Assembly: GCF_900091455.1 (NCBI RefSeq)
Contig: NZ_LT607412.1
Coordinates: 2,790,001-2,854,000 of the forward strand
Source of the DNA: Micromonospora coriariae
Lineage (GTDB): Bacteria > Actinomycetota > Actinomycetes > Mycobacteriales > Micromonosporaceae
Direction: 5' to 3'
DNA: 64,000 nucleotides
A program made the position numbers and the translations under genes. Under the pieces are notes generated by a model. The model saw nothing but the letters and a program-made list of their open reading frames with translations, was not told where the DNA came from and ran no database searches. Numbering within the stretch: the stretch's first letter is position 1; every line of letters starts with the position of its first letter. Shown piece after piece: positions 30,362 to 38,309 of the stretch.

Positions 30362-32248
30362 TCACCAGCGCAGCGGACCGGCGCAGTCGGTCACGCCGGC
30401 GGTCATCACGGCTCCGCCCAGCTCCCGCCGGGCCCGCTCCCGGCCGAGGTTCGCCGCCCAGAGGCCGTCCCGGGGCAGCTCGGCGGCGATCTCCCGCAGC
30501 GCGCACGCCCGCAGTGGCTCGGGCAGTCGGTCCAGTGCCGGGACGGCGTCGGCGGAGAGCCCGGAGAGGTAACCGACGTCCAGTCGGCCGGTCTCCAGAT
30601 ACCGGTCGACGTTCCGGTCGGCGATCAGCCGGTCCGGGTTGACCAGGGCCAGCCCGAGCAGCGCGAGCACCGCGGTGCCGATCACGAGCCGCGGCAGCCA
30701 CTCGGCGCGCAGCCGCACCACGGCCACCCCGACCAGGACGAAGAGCAGCCCGAGCCAGAGTTCGACGGTCGCCACGACGAGCCGGAGGCGGGTGGCGCCG
30801 TACGCGTCGGCGTAGACCTGCATCCGGTAGAGGGCGGAGGCGACGACCACGAGGCTGAGCGCGGTGAGCGCCCCGAGGAGGACGCGGACCAGCAGCCGGT
30901 CGGCGCGGGTGGCCCGGGGCGCCCGGCGGGCGGCGATCGCGATCACCAGCAGCGTGAGCCCGGTGACGGCGAGCAGCTGCCAGAAGCCGCCGCGGGCGTA
31001 CTCGGCGTAGGTGAGCCCGGCCGTGCGGAGCACGTGCCCCGCGCCGCCGAAGAACACCGTCAGCTGCACCAGTACGAATGCGGCGAACAGGGCGTTGAGC
31101 AGCGTCAGCGGCAGCGCCCACTCCAGCCGGTGCGCCGGCCGGGAAGGCGCCGGCCGCAGACCGTCCAGGTCGGGCGGACGGCTGACCAGGTACGCGCCGC
31201 CGAGCAACCCCAGGCCGATCAGCAGCAGGCGGGCCAGCCAACCGAACACACTGCTCGCCGAGATGTCCGGCAGCAGACCCGCGACCAGGTCGGCGAAGAC
31301 CGCGTCGGCGGAGGAGAAAAGTAGTCCGAACAGCACCAGCAGGCCGGCCGAGACCGCGAGGCTGCTCACGATCCGCCCGATCCCGGGACCGGCCGGGCGG
31401 GTGTGGCGCAGCCCGCGTACCGCCCAGGGGATCGCCCGGACGGTCGCCGCCGGCGGCAGCGTCGCGGCCACCAGCATGCCGAACGGGTTCCGTCCGCCGG
31501 TCACCGCGAGCGTCGCGGTGACCGCGGCGGCGATCAGACAGAGCGCGAAGAGCCACCCGGCGGCCCGGACCGTTCCGACGGCGACCAGCGCGACGGTCGC
31601 GACCGCCCAGGCGACCCGCGCCACCCGTCCCGGTGCCCCCGTGGCACCGGGACGGGCGGTGGCCGGCGCGGGGGTCACGCTGTCCGCCCGGGTCGCCGCC
31701 GTGGTGGCCGGCGTGGCCGTGGGCAACGCCGTGGTGGGCGGCGTTGCCGTGGGCAACTCCGTCGTCGGCGGCGTGGCCGGCGCGGCGGTCGTGGGTGGCG
31801 CGGCGGTCGTGGGTGGCCGGTTGGTCGCCTGCGCGGGGGTGTCCGGAGGCGCCGCCGTCGCCGGGGGAGCTGCGGTCGTGGCCGTGGCGGCCGGGGACGA
31901 GGTGTCGGACCGGACGAGGCTGGCGGTGACGAGCGCGGTCGTGGCGGCCAGCGCGGCCAGCAGCCACCCGACGCCCGGACGAACCGCCGGGAGCGTCGTG
32001 GCGCCGATGACCGCCGCCGCCGTCAGCACGGCCAGCACCACCGGACGGACGGCGCCGGTCGGCCCAGGCCAGCGCCGTTCCAGCAGTCCAGGCGGCCGAG
32101 GGATTGCCGGCGTCGGCGGCCAGGGTTGGGGCCGACCGGCCGCGGGCGGGAACGCCGGGCCGGGGCCGAACCGGGGCTCTCCGGGCCCGCCGGGAGCGGG
32201 GGATCGTGGGCCGGTGGCCGGGACGGGCATGCTGCCGGGGCTGGTCAT
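30362..32248 (-). CDS. DUF4153-type multi-pass membrane protein with Pro/Thr-rich insert
   Basis: 628 residues. A Pro/Gly-rich N-terminus (about 1-55), one pair of TM helices, and then an Ala/Thr/Pro-rich stretch (about 115-195) built from imperfect TTA-APP and ATPPTT repeats. The C-terminal half has about ten TM helices and the DUF4153/DUF4173 signature (RDGLWAANLGRERAR at the end, DVGYLSGLSADAVPALDRL). Function unknown. The ATG at 32248 overlaps the kinase stop as ATGA, so it is the last gene of the RR-HK operon and perhaps its main target or sensor partner (inference). Another start is ATG 32230. Confidence 0.78.
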   Translation of the reverse strand: MTSPGSMPVPATGPRSPAPGGPGEPRFGPGPAFPPAAGRPQPWPPTPAIPRPPGLLERRWPGPTGAVRPVVLAVLTAAAVIGATTLPAVRPGVGWLLAALAATTALVTASLVRSDTSSPAATATTAAPPATAAPPDTPAQATNRPPTTAAPPTTAAPATPPTTELPTATPPTTALPTATPATTAATRADSVTPAPATARPGATGAPGRVARVAWAVATVALVAVGTVRAAGWLFALCLIAAAVTATLAVTGGRNPFGMLVAATLPPAATVRAIPWAVRGLRHTRPAGPGIGRIVSSLAVSAGLLVLFGLLFSSADAVFADLVAGLLPDISASSVFGWLARLLLIGLGLLGGAYLVSRPPDLDGLRPAPSRPAHRLEWALPLTLLNALFAAFVLVQLTVFFGGAGHVLRTAGLTYAEYARGGFWQLLAVTGLTLLVIAIAARRAPRATRADRLLVRVLLGALTALSLVVVASALYRMQVYADAYGATRLRLVVATVELWLGLLFVLVGVAVVRLRAEWLPRLVIGTAVLALLGLALVNPDRLIADRNVDRYLETGRLDVGYLSGLSADAVPALDRLPEPLRACALREIAAELPRDGLWAANLGRERARRELGGAVMTAGVTDCAGPLRW

Positions 32249-33327
32249 GCGGCCTCTTCTCGGAGTGAGCCGTCGGTCGGGATGGTGACCTGGATGCGGC
32301 AGCCGGGGCGGCTACCCCGGGTCGGTCCGTCCGGGTCGAGGACGCCGATCCGGCCGCCGTGCAGTTCGACGACCCAGCGCGCGATGGCCAGGCCGAGCCC
32401 GGTCCCACCGCCGGCCGCCCGGTCACCGCGGGTGAACCGCTCGAACACCCGGGAACGCTCGGCGGTGGGGATGCCCTGGCCCTCGTCGCTCACCTCGAAG
32501 CGGAGGTGGCCCGCGTGTTCCTCGACGCTCAGCCGTACGGTGCCACCGGGCGGGCTGTGCCGTGCCGCGTTGTCGAGCAGGTTCGCGAACACCTGGTGCA
32601 GCCGCCACGGGTCGGCCTGCACGGTCAGGGGCATCTCCAGCTTGCGGAGCCGGAAGCGCACGTCCAGCCCGGCGCCGGTCGCGCTCGCGGTGGCGTGCTC
32701 GACCGCCTCGTCGAGGAAGTCCCCCACGTCCATGCGGACGCGCCGCAGCGGAACCACCCCGGCGTCGAGACGGGACAGGTCGAGCAGGTCGGCGACGAGA
32801 TGTCCGAGCCGTTCGGTCTGGGCCAGCGCCGAGCGCAGTGCCGCGGGTTCCGGCGTGGCCACGCCGTCCACCATGTTCTCCAACACGCCCTGCAATGCCG
32901 TGATCGGCGTACGCAGCTCGTGCGAGACGTTGGCGATCAGCTCGCGCCGCCGCTGGTCCGCGGCGTGCAGATCCTCGGCCATCTTGTTGAACGCCTGGGC
33001 GAGTTCGCCGACCTCGTCACGGGACGTGGCGCGTACCCGGCGGGTGTAGTCACCCCGGGCCATCGCGCCGGCGGCCGCAGTCATCTCCCGCAGTGGCGAG
33101 GTCATGCCGTGGGCCAGCACCTGCGAGGTGAACAGGGCCACGGCGATGGCGGTCGCCGAGGTCACCGGTGGTGGCCAGCCGATGCCGTACGAGAAGTACG
33201 CGAGGCCGGCAGCGCCGGAGGCGACCAGCAGCACCCCCAGTTTCAGCTTGATGGAGCGCACCGGGTCCAGCGGGCGGGGCAGCAGCTCCAGCACCCGGTC
33301 CACGCGGGTGAGCAGGGTGGCGGTCAC
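32245..33327 (-). CDS. sensor histidine kinase, HAMP type
   Basis: 360 residues. TM helices about 28-47 and 60-72, a HAMP region (LREMTAAAGAMARGDYTRRV), HisKA with phospho-acceptor in ANVSHELRTPITALQG, and HATPase with NLLDNAARHSPPGG, VSDEGQGIP and GTGLGLAIARWVVE. It senses an unknown envelope signal and phosphorylates the regulator upstream. The GTG at 33327 follows GGAGGTGCC, and overlaps the regulator stop as GTGA, so the two are coupled. Its own stop overlaps the DUF4153 start. Confidence 0.93.
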   Translation of the reverse strand: MTATLLTRVDRVLELLPRPLDPVRSIKLKLGVLLVASGAAGLAYFSYGIGWPPPVTSATAIAVALFTSQVLAHGMTSPLREMTAAAGAMARGDYTRRVRATSRDEVGELAQAFNKMAEDLHAADQRRRELIANVSHELRTPITALQGVLENMVDGVATPEPAALRSALAQTERLGHLVADLLDLSRLDAGVVPLRRVRMDVGDFLDEAVEHATASATGAGLDVRFRLRKLEMPLTVQADPWRLHQVFANLLDNAARHSPPGGTVRLSVEEHAGHLRFEVSDEGQGIPTAERSRVFERFTRGDRAAGGGTGLGLAIARWVVELHGGRIGVLDPDGPTRGSRPGCRIQVTIPTDGSLREEAA

Positions 33328-34004
33328 GACGGCACCTCCAGGGCGTACCCGACTCCGTGGACCGTACGGATGAGGTCGGCGCCCAGCTTCCGGCGCAGGG
33401 CCTTGACGTGGCTGTCCACCGTGCGGGTGCCGCTGCCCTCGGCCCATCCCCAGACCTCGGCGAGCAGCCGTTCCCGGTGCAGGACAGTGCGGGGCCGCCC
33501 GGCGAGGTGGACCAGCAGGTCGAACTCGGTCGGCGTGAGGTGCACGTCCGCGCCGGCACGCCGGACCCGCCGCTCGGCCTCGTTGATCTCGATGTCACCG
33601 AGGCGGAGGGCGGGTGGCGCGGGCGTTGTGGCCGCCCGCTCCACCCGGCGCAGCAGGACGTGCACCCGGGCGGCCAGCTCGCGCATCGAGAACGGCTTGG
33701 TGAGGTAGTCGTCCGCGCCCACCGCGAGCCCGACCAGCAGGTCGGTCTCGTCGTCGCGGGCGGTGAGCATCAGCACCGGCACCGGCCGGACGGCCTGGAT
33801 CCTCCGGCACACCTCCAGGCCGTCGAAGCCGGGCAGCATCACGTCGAGGACGACCAGATCCGGTTGCCCCGTCCGGAACTGCTCGACCGCGCTGGGACCG
33901 TCCACGGCGATCTCCACCGCGAATCCCTCGGCGCGGAGTCGGGCGGCGACCGACTCCGCGATGGTCCGTTCGTCCTCGACCACCAGTACCCGGCGTTCCT
34001 TCAT
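33324..34004 (-). CDS. OmpR family response regulator
   Basis: 226 residues. Receiver domain at about 4-118 (VVEDERTIAES, phospho-acceptor in LVVLDVMLPGFDG, KPFSMRELAARV) and a winged-helix DNA-binding domain at about 130-222 (PTEFDLLVHLAGRP, DSHVKALRRKLG, HGVGYAL). It starts the three-gene operon with kinase and DUF4153 protein. The promoter region holds three DnaA-box-like 9-mers (34050-34089). The start is ATG 34004. Confidence 0.95.
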   Translation of the reverse strand: MKERRVLVVEDERTIAESVAARLRAEGFAVEIAVDGPSAVEQFRTGQPDLVVLDVMLPGFDGLEVCRRIQAVRPVPVLMLTARDDETDLLVGLAVGADDYLTKPFSMRELAARVHVLLRRVERAATTPAPPALRLGDIEINEAERRVRRAGADVHLTPTEFDLLVHLAGRPRTVLHRERLLAEVWGWAEGSGTRTVDSHVKALRRKLGADLIRTVHGVGYALEVPS

Positions 34005-34049
34005 GGGCCCTGACTGTAGGGATCCGCCGTGGAGATCGGTGGGTGGCGT

Positions 34050-34089
34050 TGTGAATAACCTGTGGAGAACGGGTCACGCCTGTGGATAA
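34050..34089. promoter_or_regulatory. cluster of three DnaA-box-like 9-mers
   Basis: Three same-direction matches in 40 bases: TGTGAATAA (34050), TGTGGAGAA (34061) and TGTGGATAA (34081). Reverse complements are TTATTCACA, TTCTCCACA and the perfect DnaA box TTATCCACA. They lie 46 bases upstream of the response regulator ATG, between it and the DUF5701 gene end. Confidence 0.6.
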
Positions 34090-34114
34090 CCCGGTGCACA
34101 GCTGTGCCTCGCTG

Positions 34115-34765
34115 TCAGCCCAGGCCGACGCGCTCCGGGCGGGCCGAGGCCGAGCCGAGCCAGGTGTGCGGGTTGCCGAACCAGCACCAACCCAGCTTCG
34201 GTGCGCCCTGGCTGATCCAGAGCGCCGGCACCCGCTTGTCCCCGCACCGCGACCCGACAAGCGAGAAACACCTGTTGCTGGCCAGCGCGGCCGGGTGCAG
34301 CGTGATGAAGGCGAGACCCTCGTCGATGGTGAGCGGCAGTCGGCCCTGGGCGGTCATTCCCTCCAGCGCGGCGGCCGGGGGCAGGTTACGGAACTCCTCA
34401 CCCCGGTCGACGTCGAAGAGCAGGTACGCGGGGCCCTCCGGGACCTCCAGCTCCTTGATCGGGTCGAAGCGGGGCAGGTCGTCCTCGGCGTAGTGCCGGT
34501 CGAGGAAGCCCGGCTTGCGCTTGCCGACCAGCGTGGTGAGCTCCAGCCGTGGCTCGACCGGCACCAGGTCCCGAGTGGTGACCAGCAGGAACGGCACCCG
34601 GGCGTCGGTGGGTGCGGCCAGGCCGGTGGCCCCCTCGACCGCCCTGGCCCGCAGGGGTGCGACCAGATCGCGGAAGGCGGTCTCGGACAGCCCGGCCAGG
34701 CCGGGGTAGCCCAGCTCGGTGAGCCGGTCGAGTTGGCGGTCGAATTCGGTGGCAGCGTCGAACAC
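34115..34765 (-). CDS. DUF5701 family protein
   Basis: 216 residues. Family pieces are EFDRQLDRLTELGYPGLAG, PFLLVTTRDLVPVEPRLELTT, YLLFDVDRGEEFRNLPP and the C-terminal PALWISQGAPKLGWCWFGNPHTWLG. No catalytic motif or membrane helix is visible and the function is unknown. The GTG at 34765 begins VFDAATEF; an earlier start in the same frame is unlikely. It is divergent from the SigE gene. Confidence 0.8.
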   Translation of the reverse strand: MFDAATEFDRQLDRLTELGYPGLAGLSETAFRDLVAPLRARAVEGATGLAAPTDARVPFLLVTTRDLVPVEPRLELTTLVGKRKPGFLDRHYAEDDLPRFDPIKELEVPEGPAYLLFDVDRGEEFRNLPPAAALEGMTAQGRLPLTIDEGLAFITLHPAALASNRCFSLVGSRCGDKRVPALWISQGAPKLGWCWFGNPHTWLGSASARPERVGLG

Positions 34766-34902
34766 GGCGGTTCCCCATTCGTCGTTCGGAATATCGTACA
34801 GCGTACGACAGTGCTGCGTTATTCCCCGCCGCGCCGATGCAACCCCCGGGGGCGACCGCTCCGTCGTACGACCGTGATGGTCAGCAGAGGAGAAAGACCG
34901 CG

Positions 34903-35394
34903 GTGAGGCGGGCCGACGAGGAAGACTTCCACGACTTCGTCGCGGACCGGATGGACCGCTGGCGACGGAGTGCATTCCTGCTCTGTCAGGACTGGCACGC
35001 CGCAGACGACGTCGTCTCGGTCACGGTGACGCGGCTCTACCGGAGCTGGCGCCTCGTGCGCCGGGCGGAGAACCGCGACGCGTACGCGCAGCGGGTCCTG
35101 ACCCGCTCCTGGCTCGACGAGCGGCGTCGCCCCTGGAGCAACCGGGAGCAGTCGTGGGCGGAGGTGCCGGACGTGGCCGGCGCCGTGCCGGAGACGGTGA
35201 CCGACCGCGACGGGCTCGCCACATTGCTGCGCTCGCTCGCCCCGAAGCAACGGGCGGTGCTCGTCCTGCGCTTCTACCTCGACTACTCGGTCGAGGAGAC
35301 CGCCCGGATGCTCGGCATCTCCGCCGGCACCGTCAAGAGCCAGTCCGCACGCGGGCTGGCGAATCTGCGCACCGCCGTCAACGGTCAGTACTGA
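34903..35394 (+). CDS. SigE family RNA polymerase sigma factor (ECF type)
   Basis: 163 residues. Sigma region 2 (FVADRMDRWRRSAFLLC, then DVVSVTVTRLYRSW) and region 4 (LAPKQRAVLVLRFYLDYSVEETARMLGISAGTVKSQSARGL) are intact. The N-terminal DWHAADD matches the SigE (SigE-70) family. GTG 34903 follows GAGGAGAAAGACCGC; the longer upstream open frame lacks a coding pattern. It is followed by a membrane protein that is probably its regulator. The gene reads divergently from DUF5701. Confidence 0.92.
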   Translation: MRRADEEDFHDFVADRMDRWRRSAFLLCQDWHAADDVVSVTVTRLYRSWRLVRRAENRDAYAQRVLTRSWLDERRRPWSNREQSWAEVPDVAGAVPETVTDRDGLATLLRSLAPKQRAVLVLRFYLDYSVEETARMLGISAGTVKSQSARGLANLRTAVNGQY

Positions 35395-35409
35395 GCGGGG
35401 AGGCACCAG

Positions 35410-36231
35410 ATGAGTCACCAACTGTTCGACGAGTTGATCGGTACACCCCCGCCACCCCGGGTCGATGTCAAGGGCATCGTCCGGCGGGAACGGCGGGCCA
35501 GCGCCGCCCGGCGGCTCGGCGGCTCGTTGGCCGCCGTGCTGGCCCTGGCGGTGGCCGGCGGCATCAGCGTCGCCGTACGTCATCAGGAGCCCGGTGCGGC
35601 CCGGGCCACGCCGCAGGCCGTTGCGTCCTCGCCCGCCGCGGACACGCGGTTCCGCCTGGTGTTCGACACCGAGGAGACGGCCGACGCCACCGCCAAGCGC
35701 CTCAGCCAGGAGCTGGACCGGGCGCTGCGGGCGGTGGCGCCCGGCGCGACGTGGACCTGGATGCCGGACCACCTCGGCGAGCCTCGCAAGCCGGACGGGC
35801 AGCCGCCAGAGTTCACGCACCGGGGCACCCCGGACTTCGTCGGTACCTCCTCCGGCATCTCCTACCAGGGGCGCAAGGGTTCCCTGGGCGTGTCGATCAC
35901 TCCGGACGCGTCCGACGGACCGGCCGGGTTCCACTGGCCGTGCCAGCTGCCCCAGGGCATCCCGGAGGACAGCCGCTACCGCAGGGTGTGCGACGCGGGC
36001 ACGACCCCGAACGGCGCGCTGATGAAGATCGAGACGCTGACCGGTACGCGGCAGAAGAGCGTGCAGTACCTCATCGCGATCCAGTTGCCCGGCGACCGGG
36101 CACTCCAGGCGAGCGTGCTGAACATGGTCGGGGTCGACGAGTCGGCGGTGCCCGCGCAGCCGCAGGCTCCGCTGTCCATGGAGCAGCTGAAGGCCATCGC
36201 CCTGGCCATCGCCGACCAGGTCAAGGCCTGA
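35410..36231 (+). CDS. single-TM protein after the SigE gene (candidate sigma regulator)
   Basis: 273 residues. The first 45 residues are cytosolic and basic (VDVKGIVRRERRASAARR), followed by a TM helix (SLAAVLALAVAGGISVAV) and a large exported domain (about 60-270) with two cysteines (WPCQLPQG, RRVCDAGT). It starts 16 bases after the sigma factor, with ATG 35410. The N-terminus lacks the His-Cys zinc anti-sigma motif, so it is not a classic ZAS protein. It could still control the sigma factor, or be its main target (inference). Nothing else matches. Confidence 0.7.
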   Translation: MSHQLFDELIGTPPPPRVDVKGIVRRERRASAARRLGGSLAAVLALAVAGGISVAVRHQEPGAARATPQAVASSPAADTRFRLVFDTEETADATAKRLSQELDRALRAVAPGATWTWMPDHLGEPRKPDGQPPEFTHRGTPDFVGTSSGISYQGRKGSLGVSITPDASDGPAGFHWPCQLPQGIPEDSRYRRVCDAGTTPNGALMKIETLTGTRQKSVQYLIAIQLPGDRALQASVLNMVGVDESAVPAQPQAPLSMEQLKAIALAIADQVKA

Positions 36232-36285
36232 CAGCCACCGAGGCGGGGCGGATCCGACGAGGGTGAGCGGGGCTGGGAGCCGGGG

Positions 36286-37047
36286 TCACCGGTTCCAGTC
36301 CTGCTTCGCCGCTCGCACCAACTTGTCCTTCAGTTCCCGGGTGTGCCGCCGGCTCACCGGCAGCTCGGTCCCGTCGATCACCACCACGTAACCGGAGTTG
36401 ACCAGCCGCAGCTCCGCGATCAACTTCAACTGCACCAGGTACGACCGGTGCACCCGGACGAAACCGGCGTCGGCCCACCGCTCGGCGAGCGTGGCCAGCG
36501 AGACCCGCACCAGGTGTGACCCCTCCGCCGTGTGCAACCGGGCGTAGTCGCCCTGAGCCTCCACCCAGCGCACAGCCGAGCGGGGCAGCATCCGGGTGGT
36601 GCCGGCCAACTCGATCGGGATGGTCGGATCCTCCTCGGCCCGGGCCAGCGCCGCCGGATGCGACGGCACCACCCGCGAACCGATCACCCGGCGCAGCGAC
36701 TCGGCCAGCCGCTCGGCGCGCACCGGTTTGCGCACGTAGTCGGTGGCCCCCAGGTCGAAGGCGTCCACCGCGCCGTCGTCGTACGCGGTGACGAAGACGA
36801 TCGCCGGTGGCCGGGCGAACCGGCGCAGAACCCGGGCCAGCTCCATGCCGTCCAGGCCGGGCATCCGGATGTCCAGGAAGACCACGTCCACGTCACCGTC
36901 GCGGAGCAGTCGCAGCGCCTCGGTGGCGTCCCCCGCCGTGTGCAGGCGGGCCACCCGGGGGTCGGCCCGCAGGTGGTACGCCAGCTCGTCGAGCGCCGGG
37001 GGCTCGTCGTCCACCGCCAGCACCCGGAGGAAACCGGACGCGCTCAC
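36286..37047 (-). CDS. LytTR family response regulator
   Basis: 253 residues. Receiver domain about 8-125 (VLAVDDEPPALDELAYHL, phospho-acceptor Asp in DVVFLDIRMPGLDG, VRKPVRAERLAESL) and a LytTR DNA-binding domain about 155-250 (RWVEAQGDYARLHTAEGSHLV, FVRVHRSYLVQL, ELPVSRRHTRELKD). GTG 37047 overlaps the kinase stop as GTGA, so the pair is coupled. Such pairs often control acetate or carboxylate uptake; two symporters lie about 7-14 kb away, though a link is only speculation. Confidence 0.95.
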   Translation of the reverse strand: MSASGFLRVLAVDDEPPALDELAYHLRADPRVARLHTAGDATEALRLLRDGDVDVVFLDIRMPGLDGMELARVLRRFARPPAIVFVTAYDDGAVDAFDLGATDYVRKPVRAERLAESLRRVIGSRVVPSHPAALARAEEDPTIPIELAGTTRMLPRSAVRWVEAQGDYARLHTAEGSHLVRVSLATLAERWADAGFVRVHRSYLVQLKLIAELRLVNSGYVVVIDGTELPVSRRHTRELKDKLVRAAKQDWNR

Positions 37048-38270
37048 GTTCCGGCCCGCACGCCGGGATGGAACTTCGGCACCCGCATGCTCACCCTGGT
37101 GCCCGAGCCGAGCCCCGTCTCGACAACCAGCCCGAACCGGTCCCCGAAAACGGACCGCAGGCGCTCGTCGACGTTGGAGAGGCCGACGTGCTGGCCCGTC
37201 TCGTCGCCCGGGTCGCCGGTGCTGCGGGCCAGCTCCGCGATGCCGGCGGTCAGCGTGGTCGGATCCATTCCCACCCCGTCGTCCTCCACGGTGATGTGGC
37301 ATTCGGCGCCCGCGTCCCGGGCCTCGATGCTCACCATGCCTGTGCCCGGCTTGCGGGACAACCCGTGCCGGACCGCGTTCTCCACCAGCGGCTGCAGGCA
37401 GAGGAACGGCAGTGTCACCGGCAGCACCTCCGGGGCGATCTGCAACCGCACCTGCAACCGGTCGCCGAACCGGGCCCGCTCGATGGTCAGGTAACGGTCG
37501 ATCGACCGCAGCTCCTCGGCCAGCGTGGTGAACTCCCCGTGCGCCCGGAACGAGTACCGGGTGAACTCCGCGAACTCCAGGATCAGCTCGCGGGCCCGCT
37601 CCGGATCGGTGCGCACGAACGAGCCGATCGCGGTCAACGCGTTGTAGATGAAGTGCGGGCTGATCTGCGCCCGTAGCGCCCGGATCTCGGCCCGCGCGAG
37701 CCGCTCCCGCGACGAGTCCAGCTCAGCCAGGGCGAGCTGGTTGCCGGCCCAGTGCGCGGTCTCCAGGGTGGCCTGCACCAGCCCGGGCGCCGGGGGGCTG
37801 TCGGCGATCGCCACCAGGGCACCGACCACCCGGCCGTCCGCCCCCTGCAACGGTGCGACCACCGCTCCCCGGATCGGGCAGTCGACCCGGTCGCAGCGCA
37901 GCTCGGATTCACCGAGCACCGTCGAGCGCCCGGTCTCCATCGCCCGGCGGGCCGCCGCGAGCAGTTGCTCGCCGTGGTGCGCGCCGCGTCCATCGAGGGC
38001 GAGCACCACGTCGGCGTCGGTGAGCGCCAGCCCGGCCGCCCCCACCAGAGCCCGCAGATGGCGTACGGCCTTCGCCGCGCCCGCCGCGCTCAGCCCCGCC
38101 CGCAGCGGTTCGGCGGCCAGCCCGGCGGTGTGCAGCACCTCGTAGGTGGCCCGCTGGGTGGCGGTGGCGATGCCCCGGCGGGCACGCAGGCGCAGCACCG
38201 CCCACAGGGCCGCGGTCAGCGCGGTGACCAGTGAGACGACGCCGATGACGGCGGAGAGGTTGCCACCCAC
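37044..38270 (-). CDS. LytS-type sensor histidine kinase
   Basis: 408 residues. One N-terminal TM helix (about 7-26), a GAF-like region (about 90-190, with CDRVDCPIRGAVVAPLQ), a His-kinase (PF06580) segment with phospho-acceptor His in ISPHFIYNALTAIGSF, and HATPase with PLVENAVRHGLSRKPGTG and DDGVGMDP. The GTG at 38270 is the first start. A cysteine pair in LRCDRVDC could respond to redox or a metal. The partner is the LytTR regulator, which starts inside this stop (GTGA). Confidence 0.93.
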   Translation of the reverse strand: MGGNLSAVIGVVSLVTALTAALWAVLRLRARRGIATATQRATYEVLHTAGLAAEPLRAGLSAAGAAKAVRHLRALVGAAGLALTDADVVLALDGRGAHHGEQLLAAARRAMETGRSTVLGESELRCDRVDCPIRGAVVAPLQGADGRVVGALVAIADSPPAPGLVQATLETAHWAGNQLALAELDSSRERLARAEIRALRAQISPHFIYNALTAIGSFVRTDPERARELILEFAEFTRYSFRAHGEFTTLAEELRSIDRYLTIERARFGDRLQVRLQIAPEVLPVTLPFLCLQPLVENAVRHGLSRKPGTGMVSIEARDAGAECHITVEDDGVGMDPTTLTAGIAELARSTGDPGDETGQHVGLSNVDERLRSVFGDRFGLVVETGLGSGTRVSMRVPKFHPGVRAGT

Positions 38271-38309
38271 GCAGCGATCCTGGACCCTCCGGCCCGGCGC
38301 GCCAACCCC

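Noticed and set aside
29988..32426. An 812-codon minus-strand frame overlapping the DUF4153 gene
   Set aside because: It is Pro/Arg/Gly rich in a different frame from the TM protein and has no domain; the DUF4153 frame is the coding one.
34050..34107. Replication origin oriC
   Set aside because: Only three box-like 9-mers, with no AT-rich region and no dnaA/dnaN genes nearby.
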